Part shown: positions 13,624 through 24,899 of the stretch, in pieces | How positions within the stretch are numbered: the stretch's first letter is position 1 | Layout: the number at the start of each line of letters is the position of its first letter | Assembly: GCA_037952775.1 (NCBI GenBank) | Contig: JBANAY010000003.1 | Coordinates: 23,994,001 to 24,058,000, forward strand | Direction of reading: 5' to 3' | Length of the DNA stretch: 64,000 bases | From: Clonostachys chloroleuca | Taxonomy: Eukaryota > Ascomycota > Sordariomycetes > Hypocreales > Bionectriaceae | Program-made: the position numbers and the translations under genes | The notes under the pieces: model-generated | The model's database searches: none | What the model saw: only the letters and a program-made list of their open reading frames with translations | What the model was told of the DNA's origin: nothing

Positions 13624-16600
13624 CTATTCAAAATCAACATACATGGCCCGGATTCTCTCCTTCCACTCCTGAAACGTAATCACCTCGTCTTCGAGGCGCA
13701 CGCACGCTTCTGGCAGAGCATCCATGTCGGCTTTGTCAAATACCAGCAGCTTCGTAAACTCGTGACCGCCATCACAGCCCTGAACAGAGAGCTCTCCTGC
13801 TTGCAATTTGCGGTAGCATTCTTCATCGTACTGCATCCGTCCTCCTTCTGTCAGGCACATCCAAATGCCACTAAAGGAATTGCACAGGCGATCACAGCCT
13901 TCGCAGCGGAGAGCATGAACCGGCTGATACCAGGGATCATCGTTAACATCGTCTTCTTTCGGCTCAGTTCCCATATACCACCACATCTTGCCATCCGTGT
14001 CCTCTTCATCGTCACTATCACTCTTTTGGTCCCCCCCATCCCCTGTTCCGTTACTTCATTTGGCTCCCCTCCTCCTCCGTCTTTCGACGAGGTGGATCCT
14101 TCTTGGCCATCTCCCACGCCCTCTGATTTTACATCTTCGGCCTCGTCTTCCCATTCATACTTTGGCCGGTTGGCTTCTTTCTGTTTCCAAATATCTATCC
14201 TTCGTTTTCGGTCAAGCTTCTTCGCCTTGTGTGCCAGGTGCAGCAACATGCCATTAACATGAAGGTTGGGCATATCCCGCATCAAAGCAAAAACCATGTT
14301 GAGAGTCCACAGGGACAGGTCATCATTCGATAGGTCATCATCGGAGAGCATCACTAAAGCCTCGCGGACCCGTATTCTCGTCAATCTCTTCAAATGCAAA
14401 ATGTCCTTCCGCATCGCGAAATGGCGTGCGACACCCACCAGCAGGCTATCATGGCGTATGATGTGGTGCTCGAATTCTTCAAAGCAAGCTTCGATCTTTC
14501 TGTGGTACAACTCTTTGTCCCCGGCCGTGGTGGATTCGTTCAAGAAAATCTTAAGCCACACCGGGAGACAGATACCGACGGCTTGCAACCTCTGTTTATC
14601 GTTGGCAATCTTGAAATTCTCATCCCATACCTCCATGGCCGCTTTTTCCTTGCCTTCCATCTCAAGAAGAATACTGGCATGGTAAGACCTGAGATCGAAT
14701 AACTTCTTAGGATTCGGATCTGCTGCTATGGCGGTGTCGATGATGGCGTCAACTATATCAATTCGATCCATCACCTGGGCAGTGCGGGCAACGATACCCT
14801 GGAAGTTCTCAGATACAAAGCCCGTTTCGTCTAGCTTTTGATAAAAGAAGTTGCTGATAGTACCTTTCTCATGCTTAGCGTACCCTATAAGTTGCTCAAT
14901 GAGTTGGATGATGGCATCCCGGAGATGCATCTTATCATAGTCTTCAAATACTGGAGAGAATCCATTGAGGACGCCTTCAGACTGATCAATTTCGAGAACT
15001 GAAGAGTATGTCTTCACAGCTTCGTCAATTCTATCAGCTTGCCAATACTTGTTCCCAAGGTCAAACATGACGGTTGCCAGAATGACTCGATGGTTCTCCT
15101 CAGATAACCATTTTTTGTCAGCTTCGAGAGTAGATATTACGTTTTGTAAGAGTTTAATTGCCTCCTCGTTAGATTCGATTACCTTTGAAACAGCATAAGA
15201 TGCTCTCCAGTTCTTCGAGCCGCTGGCTACAGCTTTTTTTGCTCTCTCCAGTGCCATGGCAGACATGCCGTCGCCATGGAGGTAGATTAGGAGATCAGCT
15301 GCATAAGCGTCCCAAATTATTTCGTCCACTGGTCCCTCGATTACTGTTCGAGCATAATCTTCAACAAGGTGAAACATGTCAATTTGCGGCTCCCACACTT
15401 GAAAGGGTGATTGATCTGTTTTCTATCATTTCATGTCAGCTTTCGGTCAGTCTTTTGTCTATCAAGCGGGCTGAACTGACTTTGCAGAATATGGAGGATA
15501 TGAGTAGGTATGCCATCAAGGTGTCGTATTTGAGGGTGTCTCTTTGGAATATGTCCTTGGCAGCTCTCTTCATAGCCTCACCAAAGAGGACTGATACGCG
15601 ATCGGCTCCATCTTGCTTGAATGATGCAAGCAGTGGATGATCTTTAACGCGCTTGATGACGGCAGAATCGTTGAACCATTGTGCCAACTCATTCACAGCA
15701 TCATCTCTCAGTATCCAGTCTATCCATGCCATTGGTCGCTGGTAATTGTAACTGTCAAACTTGACCCGGCTGGACTTCTCTCCTCCCCCATTGAGACCCA
15801 GAAGTGAATCGGTGGCGTAACCCTCAGAAAAGAGCCGGACGAGCATGACCCCCAACTCTTCCAACAACTGTCTATCTGCCAAAGACCGATCCGCAGCCAC
15901 GAGATGTTTAAGGAGAGCATGCTGGGAGTACTCCAGCATCATCTCAGTCTTCTCATTGCGCGGTTCGACTAGGCATCGCAGGCAGCGAAGAGCAAGCATG
16001 ACTTGTACATTGTCCAAGTCTTGATGAATATAGACGCCTTCGCGCACGAGCTTTGATTCGAAAAATTCCTCGAATTTGAATTTTTGGTAGAGCTCTTCGG
16101 GACAGACTGTGCTAAGATAATGTCTGATAATCTTCACTTCGCCAGGTGTGATTTGCTGGCTGTCTAATACTTGTAGCTCGGAAGAGATTGATGTGTCTTT
16201 GTTGGGAATCTTCTCCCTAATTTCGTAGTTTTTGAATTCAATAAGGTTGCCGGTCATCTTAAAAATGGTGTACTTCGTTTCGATTTTGGCTCTGAGGGAC
16301 ATGAGTGACGAGCTGCTACCCCCCTAAGCCTAGCTCTAATGCTCCCTCCAAGGCTTCTGGGCTGAGTAGAAGTGATGCACTGTCGACCCATTTAATCAAT
16401 TCGTTGATTTCTTTAATCTCCTTGTTAGTTCTTGTCCGGTTTATGCTCTCTATTTCCGCTTCAAGTTGTTCCGAAAGAGTGCTGCCCGCAGACTCGAGAT
16501 GCGATCGAATCTCCTCAACATCGTCCGTCTTAGCAATGTTGTCAAGAACCCGATTCACTTGGTAATAGTCTCCCTCGGTCGACTCCACCAACGAATCGGT

Positions 16601-18205
16601 TATTTCTCTTCGGATTTGATTCACACCAGGGCGATTAGTCTCTTTCAGGATGTCCATCTGGTTCATCCGTAGCTTAACATAGGCCTCAAGATCCCTTCTA
16701 TTGTTGTGTTTCAGCACGATTTTCTCCACTTTGATGCCCCCTGCTTGGTGAATCTTCTGAAATGTTTCACTTGTTCCTGTTAACAGAATTCGTACACGCT
16801 TTCCAAAGCCCCTGTTCGTAAATTCCTGGAAGATGTTGATGAATTCGTCAATCTTGTCCTGAATTCCATCAAGGACAACGAAGAGTGCAGCATCTATTTC
16901 TTCAAGGTCTTCATTCTCGAAGAAAATCCGGGTCCAAGTCTCCAGTGCACTGCCGAAGAATTTGCTCCGATCACAGATTCCAGCAACACTTTTCATGAAG
17001 GGCTCATCGTCCAGAGCAAGCTGGCATATCACATACTTGGAAAGAGACAGAGCGTCGGAATAGTCAGTCACCTCCATAAAGTCGTGAGCAACAATGGCCC
17101 TGCTGCTGAGCTCCTTGATGGGGCCTGTCTTTCCCTTTTTGATTTGGAGAATCACGTTAGAAGCAAGAAAGGTCTTTCCAGTTCCCTCACCCCCCTGTAG
17201 CCCCAGAATTGGACTTGTTCCCTTTACCCAGGAACGAAATCTTGTATCTTCCATGAGCCACTCGCCACTTCCCGGGCCGATTTCAGTCCTGTATTTCTTC
17301 CATGCCAATTCCCACGGCGGGGGGATATTGGAATCCAGTATAGACCGATCACAGTCTAGGGTCTTGATAATGGATTGTTTCCAAGCTGAAATTTCCTTCT
17401 CCCGCTTCATCTGCGTCTTGTCCTCCAACAAACTATTATGCACTTTTCGCGTTAATACCAGACCATCCCTCGAATTCTCGGCAGCTTCGTTACTTGACTT
17501 CCATGTCTGAGCGGCTACTAAGCCGCGCTCCTTGTCAATCAGGCTTTCCATGGCGCCCAGGAGGCCTTGGACGCTATCGTCGTTGAGGAAGAGCTGCTTC
17601 ATGAAAGCAGCCAACTTGTGCCTTTTCTGCCTCAATTGAAGGGAGCGGTCGCAAATATCGACAAACAGCTGCAGATGACGGCAAGCCACCCTGGTCAATT
17701 TTGCATCCATGCTCGCCTGCGTGTAGTAACTAAGTCGGTCCAAAAACTCGGTACATTTCTCCAACAGGGAAGCCAGGCTGTCGAAGATACCCTCATACCC
17801 TTTCCAGGCGCTGATCACAAAGGTCAGTGCATTGTAGCAAGTGTTTGCCGGAGCAAAGACCTATATTTGAAAAGACGCCGAGTGAGCTCAGCTGTTTGCA
17901 TAAAATAAGACGAAGTCTTCACTTACAGCAGACACATGAGTAGTGACGATGCCGCCAACAGTCTCAATGCACTGAAGGGTCCGTTTGAAAATGGTTTGTA
18001 TGGTGGCGTACTTCTCCACCGACTTTTTGTCTTTGGCTTGTGCTTGGCCTAGTTGGGCCAGAACGGCGTCAATGTCAAGGCCGGGCTGGATTTTGGAGGC
18101 GTCGCCGCCGGCCATCTGGATCACGCGTAGTTCGACCCGCTTCCATGCTTGACTTATTTCCGTTTCCACACCTGTATCCGGGGATAGGCTATCTGATTGT
18201 TTCAT
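13624..18205 (-). pseudogene. Goodbye-NACHT STAND (NLR-like) protein, three frame breaks
   Basis: Fungal NLR-like signalling ATPase. The frame starts with ATG at 18205. Intron 1 is 17862-17926 (GTAAGT donor, TATAG acceptor); intron 2 is 15416-15476 (CTGAC branch site, ACAG acceptor). Exons total about 1,484 codons. The N-terminus (to about residue 200) matches the Goodbye domain (F-A-P-A-N, I-S-A-W-K-G-Y, F-L-D-R-L). A NACHT P-loop G-G-E-G-T-G-K-T lies near residue 315 and a Walker B-like F-V-V-L-D-G about 80 residues later. Helical TPR/ARM-like repeats follow, then a C-terminal Cys/His module ending G-H-E-F. The frame is broken three times: a 4-T run at 17819-17822 (fits with 3), a 6-G run at 16319-16324 (fits with 5) and a 7-G run at 14031-14037 (fits with 8). 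No in-frame stop exists between breaks, so either recent loss or assembly error. Such proteins act in heterokaryon incompatibility and xenorecognition. Confidence 0.8.
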
Positions 18206-19415
18206 TGTCTTGATGCAAGCAGAAGGTGTTTATATCCCACAGACAGTTCCTTTCAATTTCGATTTCGGGCGGCGTGAGGTTTGACACCTATAGGAGCGAG
18301 AGAAAAGAGATAGATGCGCCAAAGCTAAATAAACAAGAAATGAACAACATCCTGGGGCCGGAAATTTATATGGGGTTCTCTTACCTCATCGTCAGCATTG
18401 GTTACAAGGGCTGTTATTGGTGGTTCGTAGGGACAACTGTAAGCACTAATTGGCCTGCAATCTATTAAGTAGCATATCCATGCTCGAGGCCTTGCTTGCA
18501 TAACCGAATGAGGTAGGTGAGAAACCTTTTCCGAACTATATTTGTGCAATCTAACAATCATAGCGGAGTAAAGGTTGGCGCAAGAGAATCGTCAAAGATC
18601 TCCACGAGGCAATCTCCCAATGGCGGTTTGAACCAGGATGGAAGGGACGATACCAATTGAACCAGCAGTATATGTAAGATAATGGAATGTACAGTATAGG
18701 GGATTATCTACCGTCTTGGCGTATGAATTCCTGAAGCATGTATCGAACTTGTAGCCTGAGTCTGATACGCGTAGTTTGTAACAAAGGGGCTTAAACGCAC
18801 TAATCAGGTTCAACTAAACAAGGGTTAAGAAGAAGGTAACTAACAAAAGGGCAATTACTCTACGCCTTAGATAGGCACTTCGGCGGTATAAAATTATAAA
18901 AACGATACGGGATTTGATTCGCCCTCTACAAGAAAACAGGGATGAGGACTTTTATGAATAATCTGAGATAATACGGTACCCGCTGATTATCACTGCCGCT
19001 TCTCTTGCCCTTATTGCTATGTTTTTTTTTTCTTTTTCATCGCTGCACTTGTTCGCTCCTCCGCCCACGACCGGAAGGACAGAAGCCAAGCTTCAAAAAG
19101 GTGCCCTCAGCCCTATAAATCGCGTTCTGGCTAGGTATGAATCCATTTCCATTGATTCAGCCGCACTTACAAGCGGAAATCCCTTAGACCATTGGTTCCC
19201 TACCAAGAAGCTCGTATTCAGCGCCTTCACATTTTGCACCTGCTTACCATGCTCAGACGGATGAGTAATTCCACGAATGTGAGGCGACACAAGTCAGCAG
19301 CTACCTTCTATTCCCTTCTGGCAAGTACAGCAGGCACTCACAGAATTGCGGTTGACTTTACATAGAAATCACGCTTAATTGTATCGTGGGGAATATAAGA
19401 AGACATAACCAAAAA
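18206..19415. other. Intergenic, upstream of the STAND gene
   Basis: About 1.2 kb without a credible gene. Open frames here are short, lack family patterns and are not supported by splice sites. It should contain the promoter of the leftward STAND gene. I see no repeat ends, tRNA or clear regulatory site. Confidence 0.5.
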
Positions 19416-20819
19416 CTACATGCTAGCCGTAGAAAGGTCCCAAGCCGGCGGGGCAGATCGTTCAACCTCAACATCCATATCAAGAGCAGCTTTTCCTAAT
19501 ATCTTATCAAGCTCCTTATTTTCCACGCAATCCTCATCCTCGTCAATAATCTCGACGCATCGTAGTCGCGGCAGACTGGTAGGACGACTATCGGCCAAGC
19601 CTCGAAGCAGTTGTAGAATATCCTGGGTCGCTAGTCTATTGTTGCCCGAGATCCACTCCACTGCATTATTGAAGAACATTCCGGTCGAGAGGGAAAGCGT
19701 CTCAGCTCTGCGGGGGATATGGCGGCTCAAGGACCGAGGCTCAGACCCAAACTCGGCAAGACATACTAATAGTACGTCGAGGTGGGATACTCGGTCAAAG
19801 TCAGCAAGGCCGCTGAAGGATCCCGAGGCATTCATCCTATCTTCCCCATTATGCATGGTAGTATGGATAGTGCTTCCGAACTGCAGACTCTCTAAGGAAC
19901 CTCTGATGTGTGATAGAGCCACCATAACCTCGTCAAGGTCAAGATTTCTCGTCATCAAATAATCGTCAGTCCAAGGGGTATATTCCCACCTCCATGAGAG
20001 CGACGTTAGGTTCCGAGCGAGAGGTAGTATCTCAGTCATCGTGGCTGCCCGAGACTCTTCAATGTCGAGAGAGGTCAGGTGGCTAAGGGCAGGTTTACCT
20101 GAGGGCCAGCTGAAAGCGCCGCCCTGAGCATTGCCTATCCAAGCTGCCAGGCGCGTCATGGTCGGTAGATGAAATAGGCCCATCACTTCATTGAACCTGT
20201 GTGGGGGAGCAGGCGCGTAGTAATCCAGGCCATGATAATAGACCAGTTGCCTGAGCTGTTCAAACTTGGGCAGCTGGCCGCCGACTTTCGGCTGCAGGAC
20301 GTTGCCAACCAGATCAAGCCGGCGGATATATTCTCCAGTGATGGTCAGGCGGCGAATCTTGGAACGGCGTGCAATCAGCAGAGCAGCAAAGGCATCCATG
20401 CTGCCTGCGTTGAGCTTTCGCACTCAGAGGCCGGTGATTGGCGTCTTGAGCTTCTGAATAGCCTGGGTAAAGCTGGCAACTGCAGACCTCGAAGGCGTCA
20501 GAGCCCGGGGCGGATCCTCATCGCCGACGAATTCATCTCTATCTAGCGAGAGGGCGTGGATGCAGTCGAAAAGCTCTGGCTTGCGGAGAAGTATTTCCAG
20601 GAGAGTAATGATCCGGGGTTCCAGCTCGTGGTTCCACTTAAGGGTGATGGCAGAATACAGAGCAGACTCGGCAGAGCGACGAATAGATTTGCTGGCCAGG
20701 CAAACGTTGCGCAGGCCCGACGTCTGGAGGACATTCCAAATATGGCTGGTGATTTCAGGTGGAGCGTTGGAGAGTCACGGGCGCTTTTGCTTGGATCGAT
20801 TGCGATTGCGATTGCTCAT
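19416..20819 (-). pseudogene. F-box/LRR-like protein with two in-frame TGA codons
   Basis: A single uninterrupted 468-codon frame from ATG 20819 to the stop at 19416, except for TGA at 20775-20777 (codon 15) and TGA at 20424-20426 (codon 132). After a basic start (N-R-N-R-N-R, from a CAATCG-type hexamer repeat) comes an F-box: P-P-E-I-T-S-H-I-W, then L-R-N-V-C-L-A-S-K (residues about 20-60). The rest is leucine-rich, as in fungal F-box proteins that bind substrates for SCF ubiquitin ligases (L-T-S-L-D-I-E-E, L-T-S-L-S-W-R). Both TGAs could be CGA-to-TGA transitions. From the second TGA on, the frame is fully open to the end, so the loss looks recent. Reinitiation at an internal ATG (20399) would lack the F-box. 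Confidence 0.65.
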
Positions 20820-20875
20820 ATTGGCGATTGGGCTTCGCGAGTAGAGGTCTGGTTAACCCTTGCAGCTGGCTCCTT

Positions 20876-21010
20876 GTTAGTGCTTGCACATTAGCCATGA
20901 CTCGTACAGAACCACAAGACAACCTGATCACCCCACTTATTATAACTCTGGTTAGCTACATCCTCAACCTACCCTAGACCCTATTCAGTACAAGTCTCTA
21001 ATCTCTCATA
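20876..21010 (+). repeat. 3' fragment of an LTR related to the one at 24.4 kb
   Basis: Shares ordered blocks with 24590-24720: GCACATT, TGACTCGTA, GACAACCTGATC, CAACCTACCCTAGACCC and a GTCCAGTG/ATTCAGTA block. The 5' half of the LTR is absent. The fragment lies about 60 bp upstream of the F-box gene's ATG, so a truncated LTR now occupies that promoter. Confidence 0.6.
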
Positions 21011-21604
21011 AAGCTCCGCTCAAGACTCCATTAAAAACTTCGTAAAGATTTGCAGACTCGGTCTTACAATTAAAACTAAAGAGATAAACAGAATCTCCTT
21101 AGTAACTATTTAAAGGGTCCGAAATTCCTCCTTGTTCAATATAGTTATTTATTCTTATACTCCTTTCTATTACTTGTGAATTTCGTACTAATCCTCCTTC
21201 AATTAAATAAGATCAACCTACAGTTTATAAAACATCAACAGACATAGGTATTGAAGAAGACGGGATGGCGACATCAACCGCTTCCGTTCCTACCACCGGA
21301 TCACGGACCAGGTTCGGATCGGATGAACAGGCCCCAACCTTGTTGCGCTAATATCAAGACGTGTGGCATTCATCAACACAAGATTTAACTCGTCTTTCTT
21401 TTGCCTTCGGGAACGGGAAGAATGGCGAAATACCGTTTCATCTGTACGCCATACTTGTACCTCGTTCTTTGTTAGGCCGCGTCTAATGGAGAGATTGAAA
21501 TGGCTTAAGTCACAATCGGCTGCCCCCGAATTCCAAGATGAGGCAACTCGCTCGTTGGCAGAACTCATCATTTGTTGCTCAGGAGCACTTTCCAGACGGT
21601 CAAA

Positions 21605-23971
21605 ATGAAGCACCCTTCTTTGTGCCTGGTCCCATGCCTGATCGCGTTGGGCGCGTTGGTCGTTGCGGACAGCCGCTTCGTCACCCGCCCAGAGCTCGCT
21701 GTGCCAAAACTCAATATCACAGTCCCGGCTCGTGCTGGTGAGGAGGGAGAGGGCCTCATCTTTGTTGCCCCGTACCTTAGCTTCGAGGAAGGATCGCACG
21801 GGCCAACTCAGCCAGGCGCCTACATTTTCCGCGATGACGGAGAGCTAGTCTGGTCTGGCGTCGGCTACCATGCCGGCTGGGTGGCCAACTTTAGGCCGGA
21901 TATATGGCGTGGCAATTCATACCTCAGGGCATTCCAGGGCCGGCTTGACGGTCCCCATGGCCGTATGTATGGTTTCCATACCCTGTTGGGAGACGACTAT
22001 GAGCTGGCCAAAAAGGTTCAGGTCGGGAACCATCGTCTGGTATCAGCGCACGAGTTCAAGTTGATTGAGGGCAAGACCGTCCTCGTGGAAACGCCTACTC
22101 CGGTTGTTGTATCTCTCAGCCCTTGGGGCGGCAGCAAAGACCAGAACTGGATTGTCTCGGGTGGCTTTCAAGGCAAGTTTTAGATACAACTATAAGGAGG
22201 ATTCATTACTGATTGTGAACCCAGAGCTTGATATCGAGACGGGTGATGTCTTGTTTGAGTGGCAGAGTTTCGACCATGTCGATCCCAAAAGTGAGTCATC
22301 ATCATTTACTTGTCGAATCGATGAGGCTGACAATGTCAACGTAGAGAGTGCGTTCCCGCTCAACTTTGGACCTGGAATCCCCGGCTCGGGTCGGAATGAA
22401 ACGGATGCTTGGAATTATTTCCACATTAACAGTGTTGACAAAGATATCGAGGGCAACTACCTCATCTCAGCTCGTAACCTGGCAGCTGTGCTGAAAATCA
22501 ATGGCACAAGTGGCAATGTGATCTGGCAGCTTGGGGGTTAACAAGGTGGCTCCGACTTTGCGCTGGAGGAAGAGGATATTTTCGCCTTTCAACATCACGC
22601 ACGATTCCGTGGCCGTTCTGATGATGGCAACATTGAGATTATTTCCCTCTTCGACAATGGCGCTCACTCCGCGCCCATCAACTAGACCCATCCCACGTCT
22701 CGTGCGCGGATCTATGAGTTGAACCACCGCACATCAACTGCCCAAGCCATCAGAACATATGAATCCCCCGATGGTCTGTCTGCCCACACGCAAGGCAGCA
22801 TCCAGCCTCTGGAAAATGGCAATATATTTGTGAACTGGGGTCAAGTGGGAGCCGTGACCGAGTTTAGAAATGACGGCAAGGTCCTATTCCACAGCTTCCT
22901 TTGTTGGTGTCGCCACTTAACAGCTTCCAGTTATACAGGTAAAAGGGGTATATTGAGACTGTTACTTCTCACTAGTAATTACAGGAGGGATCCATTGACC
23001 CTTATATCCCATGGAATCCCTTGATCGTATCTTCATGCGGGCAGCCCGGTCTCGGGCTTGTAAGGTCCGTCAATTATCCCGTTGGCATACAATTAGTTAG
23101 GGATCTTCATATCCGTTAGACCGCGGTTGTGATCTTCCTTCAACTCGTGCGTTTGATAGGATCGGAACGCTCTTCGAGCTATCGGGCCTGCGCCGATTAC
23201 TCGGTCTTCGGTTGATCGTCACAGCCGTAGTTCGCGATAGATCCTACCGGCTAGGGTTGCTCGATCCGATAGGTCAGGGGTTTGACGATCGGGTCTAGTT
23301 AGGTTGCAACCTTCCAACCTGACTAATTGACCCCTCTCGGTGAAACTGATCCTTCTAGGTCGGTTGTATCACGGCCGCGGCTATCGTGCGATTGAACCTT
23401 ACTTTTGCAATCGCGGCCGGTCCGGCTTCCACGGAATTCCTGATGGTATTTGCTAGTAAATTGTGTGTGCGTTCGAACAGGCTGGACTGCGGGCTTCAAT
23501 CTTCATGGATTATCTCGGTAGTTGACGATATCTCCCTATCGCCCGCTTGGCACCAACAACCTTGATTCGAAGCCTAATCGCTTTGCTCAGAGCTATAGGG
23601 GATGGAGGCTGCCTTGGGTCGGTAAGCCAGCCGAGGAGCCAGCCGTGACTGCCAGAGTATCTGACAGCGCAACATTGGACATACACGTATCCTGGAATGG
23701 AGATACCGAGACATTAACGTGGCGCTTCTACGCCCAGCAAACAGGGGGCAAGTCCCGTCTTCTAGGGGAGGTGAAGCGGGAGGGTTTTGAAACCCATGTG
23801 ACTTTTAATGAGGAATCCGCCACCAAGGGAAGCCTGATCACTGCACAGGCAATCGGTGGCGATGGAGCGGTTCTCAGACAATCCAAACCTGTCTTGGTGT
23901 ATCATGTGGCAGCTCATCCTCATAGATTTGACGGATCCAGCCTCCAGTGGGCTCTGAATGAGGAGCTATAG
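21605..23971 (+). pseudogene. Fungal arylsulfotransferase (ASST) family gene, disrupted
   Basis: Secreted ASST-type beta-propeller protein, by analogy transferring or binding aryl sulfate esters. The ATG at 21605 gives a signal peptide (hydrophobic L-I-A-L-G-A-L-V-V-A). Exon 1 ends at 22172; intron 1 is 22173-22224, a GC-AG intron with donor GCAAGT and branch TACTGAT. Exon 2 is 22225-22290; intron 2 is 22291-22344 (GTGAGT, GCTGAC, TAG). Family landmarks are E-L-D-I-E-T-G-D-V-L-F-E-W, D-Y/Y-F-H-I-N-S-V, Y-L-I-S-A-R, F-A-F-Q-H-H-A-R-F and, at the C-terminus, V-S-W-N-G-D-T-E-T. Damage: TAA at 22539-22541 and TAG at 22683-22685, both explained by CpA-to-TpA change of Gln codons, and a 657 bp LTR (22902-23558) inserted after the Leu of S-F-L. 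The coding frame resumes exactly at 23564 (D-S-K-P-N-R-F). Confidence 0.85.
22902..23558. mobile_element. Solo LTR, 657 bp, inserted in the ASST gene
   Basis: The ends are an 8-bp perfect inverted pair: TGTTGGTG at the left and CACCAACA at the right, with the TG...CA dinucleotides of an LTR. The flanks are TCCTT (22897-22901) and ACCTT (23559-23563), a 5-bp target duplication with one mismatch. Removing the LTR plus one flank restores the reading frame of the host gene, which confirms the boundaries. GC content is normal and CpG sites are kept, so it is recent and not RIPed. No internal retroelement sequence is present. Confidence 0.9.
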
Positions 23972-24353
23972 GATAAGGAACCTGCCTGGAGTTATCCTCG
24001 GTTGTATATACTTTGGTAGTATTCTACTCCGTCTAAAATCTACCGTTCGTCTTTCTTTATTTGAGGAAACTAGATATACTAGAAGTAGTATAAGAGAAAT
24101 CAGCTTCTAATTTGCTTCAGGCTATCTAGTAGATATAATTATAAATAATTATCTCTTAAATATTTACTATATTAATATAATATAAAATTTATTTATTTTA
24201 ATAGATATTAAAATAAAATAATAATTCAAATAAGTATTATTAATATATAATATTTTAATATATAACTAATTATATAAATAGTAGAAAAAAGTGAAATACT
24301 TCTGTAATCTGTATTATATATCTATTAAGAGAGGGGGAAAAACTCCCTCTCTC
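23972..24353. other. AT-rich intergenic stretch
   Basis: The downstream flank of the ASST gene. From about 24060 it turns very AT-rich with the same CA/TG loss as the first 12 kb, suggesting an old mutated repeat fragment. No gene or repeat end is readable. Confidence 0.5.
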
Positions 24354-24720
24354 TGTTACGAATTTCATCCCAACGCACGGATCACGTGTAGGACCCCACA
24401 CTTTTCAACCAATCACCTACGGATCATTGGGATCTCGCAATGATCCTCATGATCCAGGAACACGGATTATTGCCAAGCTTCAATAATCCCTTGATATATA
24501 TACACATTCATTTCATTAGATAGAACACTCCTTTAGACAGTTATCAATAACCTCGTCTACGTATCTATTGTTACTAGCTCCACAATACTCGCACATTGAC
24601 AGTGACTCGTATTTGCACAGCCTACGACAACCTGATCGCGCCACTCGGAACAACACCCTGATTGGTTCAGTCCCCGACCTACCCTAGACCCCGTCCAGTG
24701 TAGGTCAACCAACCGTCACA
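24354..24720 (+). mobile_element. Solo LTR, 367 bp
   Basis: Starts TGTTACG and ends CGTCACA (inverted ends with one mismatch). Direct repeats CTCTC flank it at 24349-24353 and 24721-24725, inside slightly longer CT tracts. It contains a TATATATA box near 24493. The 3' third is repeated in decayed form at 20876-21010. No polyprotein follows, so it is a solo LTR. Confidence 0.75.
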
Positions 24721-24899
24721 CTCTCTCCCTTAGTAAACCAGCACGAAGTCATTGACCTACAAGTATCTCCTTAGTGCCCCTAAGACTACAGTCAGGTATT
24801 TCTCTACTTTTACTAAAACTCTCAAGCTGTAACTTCAGGTTACATATAGCAACATAAGAAGCTTCCCCACACAAATTACTATAGCAAGCATTCCTCCCT

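Noticed and set aside
16298..16323. Possible 28-bp intron at the second STAND frame break
   Set aside because: It would restore the frame but is far below fungal intron size; a one-base change in the G run is simpler and fits the domain.
16316..16330. Programmed +1 frameshift in the STAND gene
   Set aside because: The Ty1-type heptamer CTTAGGC is not in frame here, and the other two breaks need opposite or unrelated corrections.
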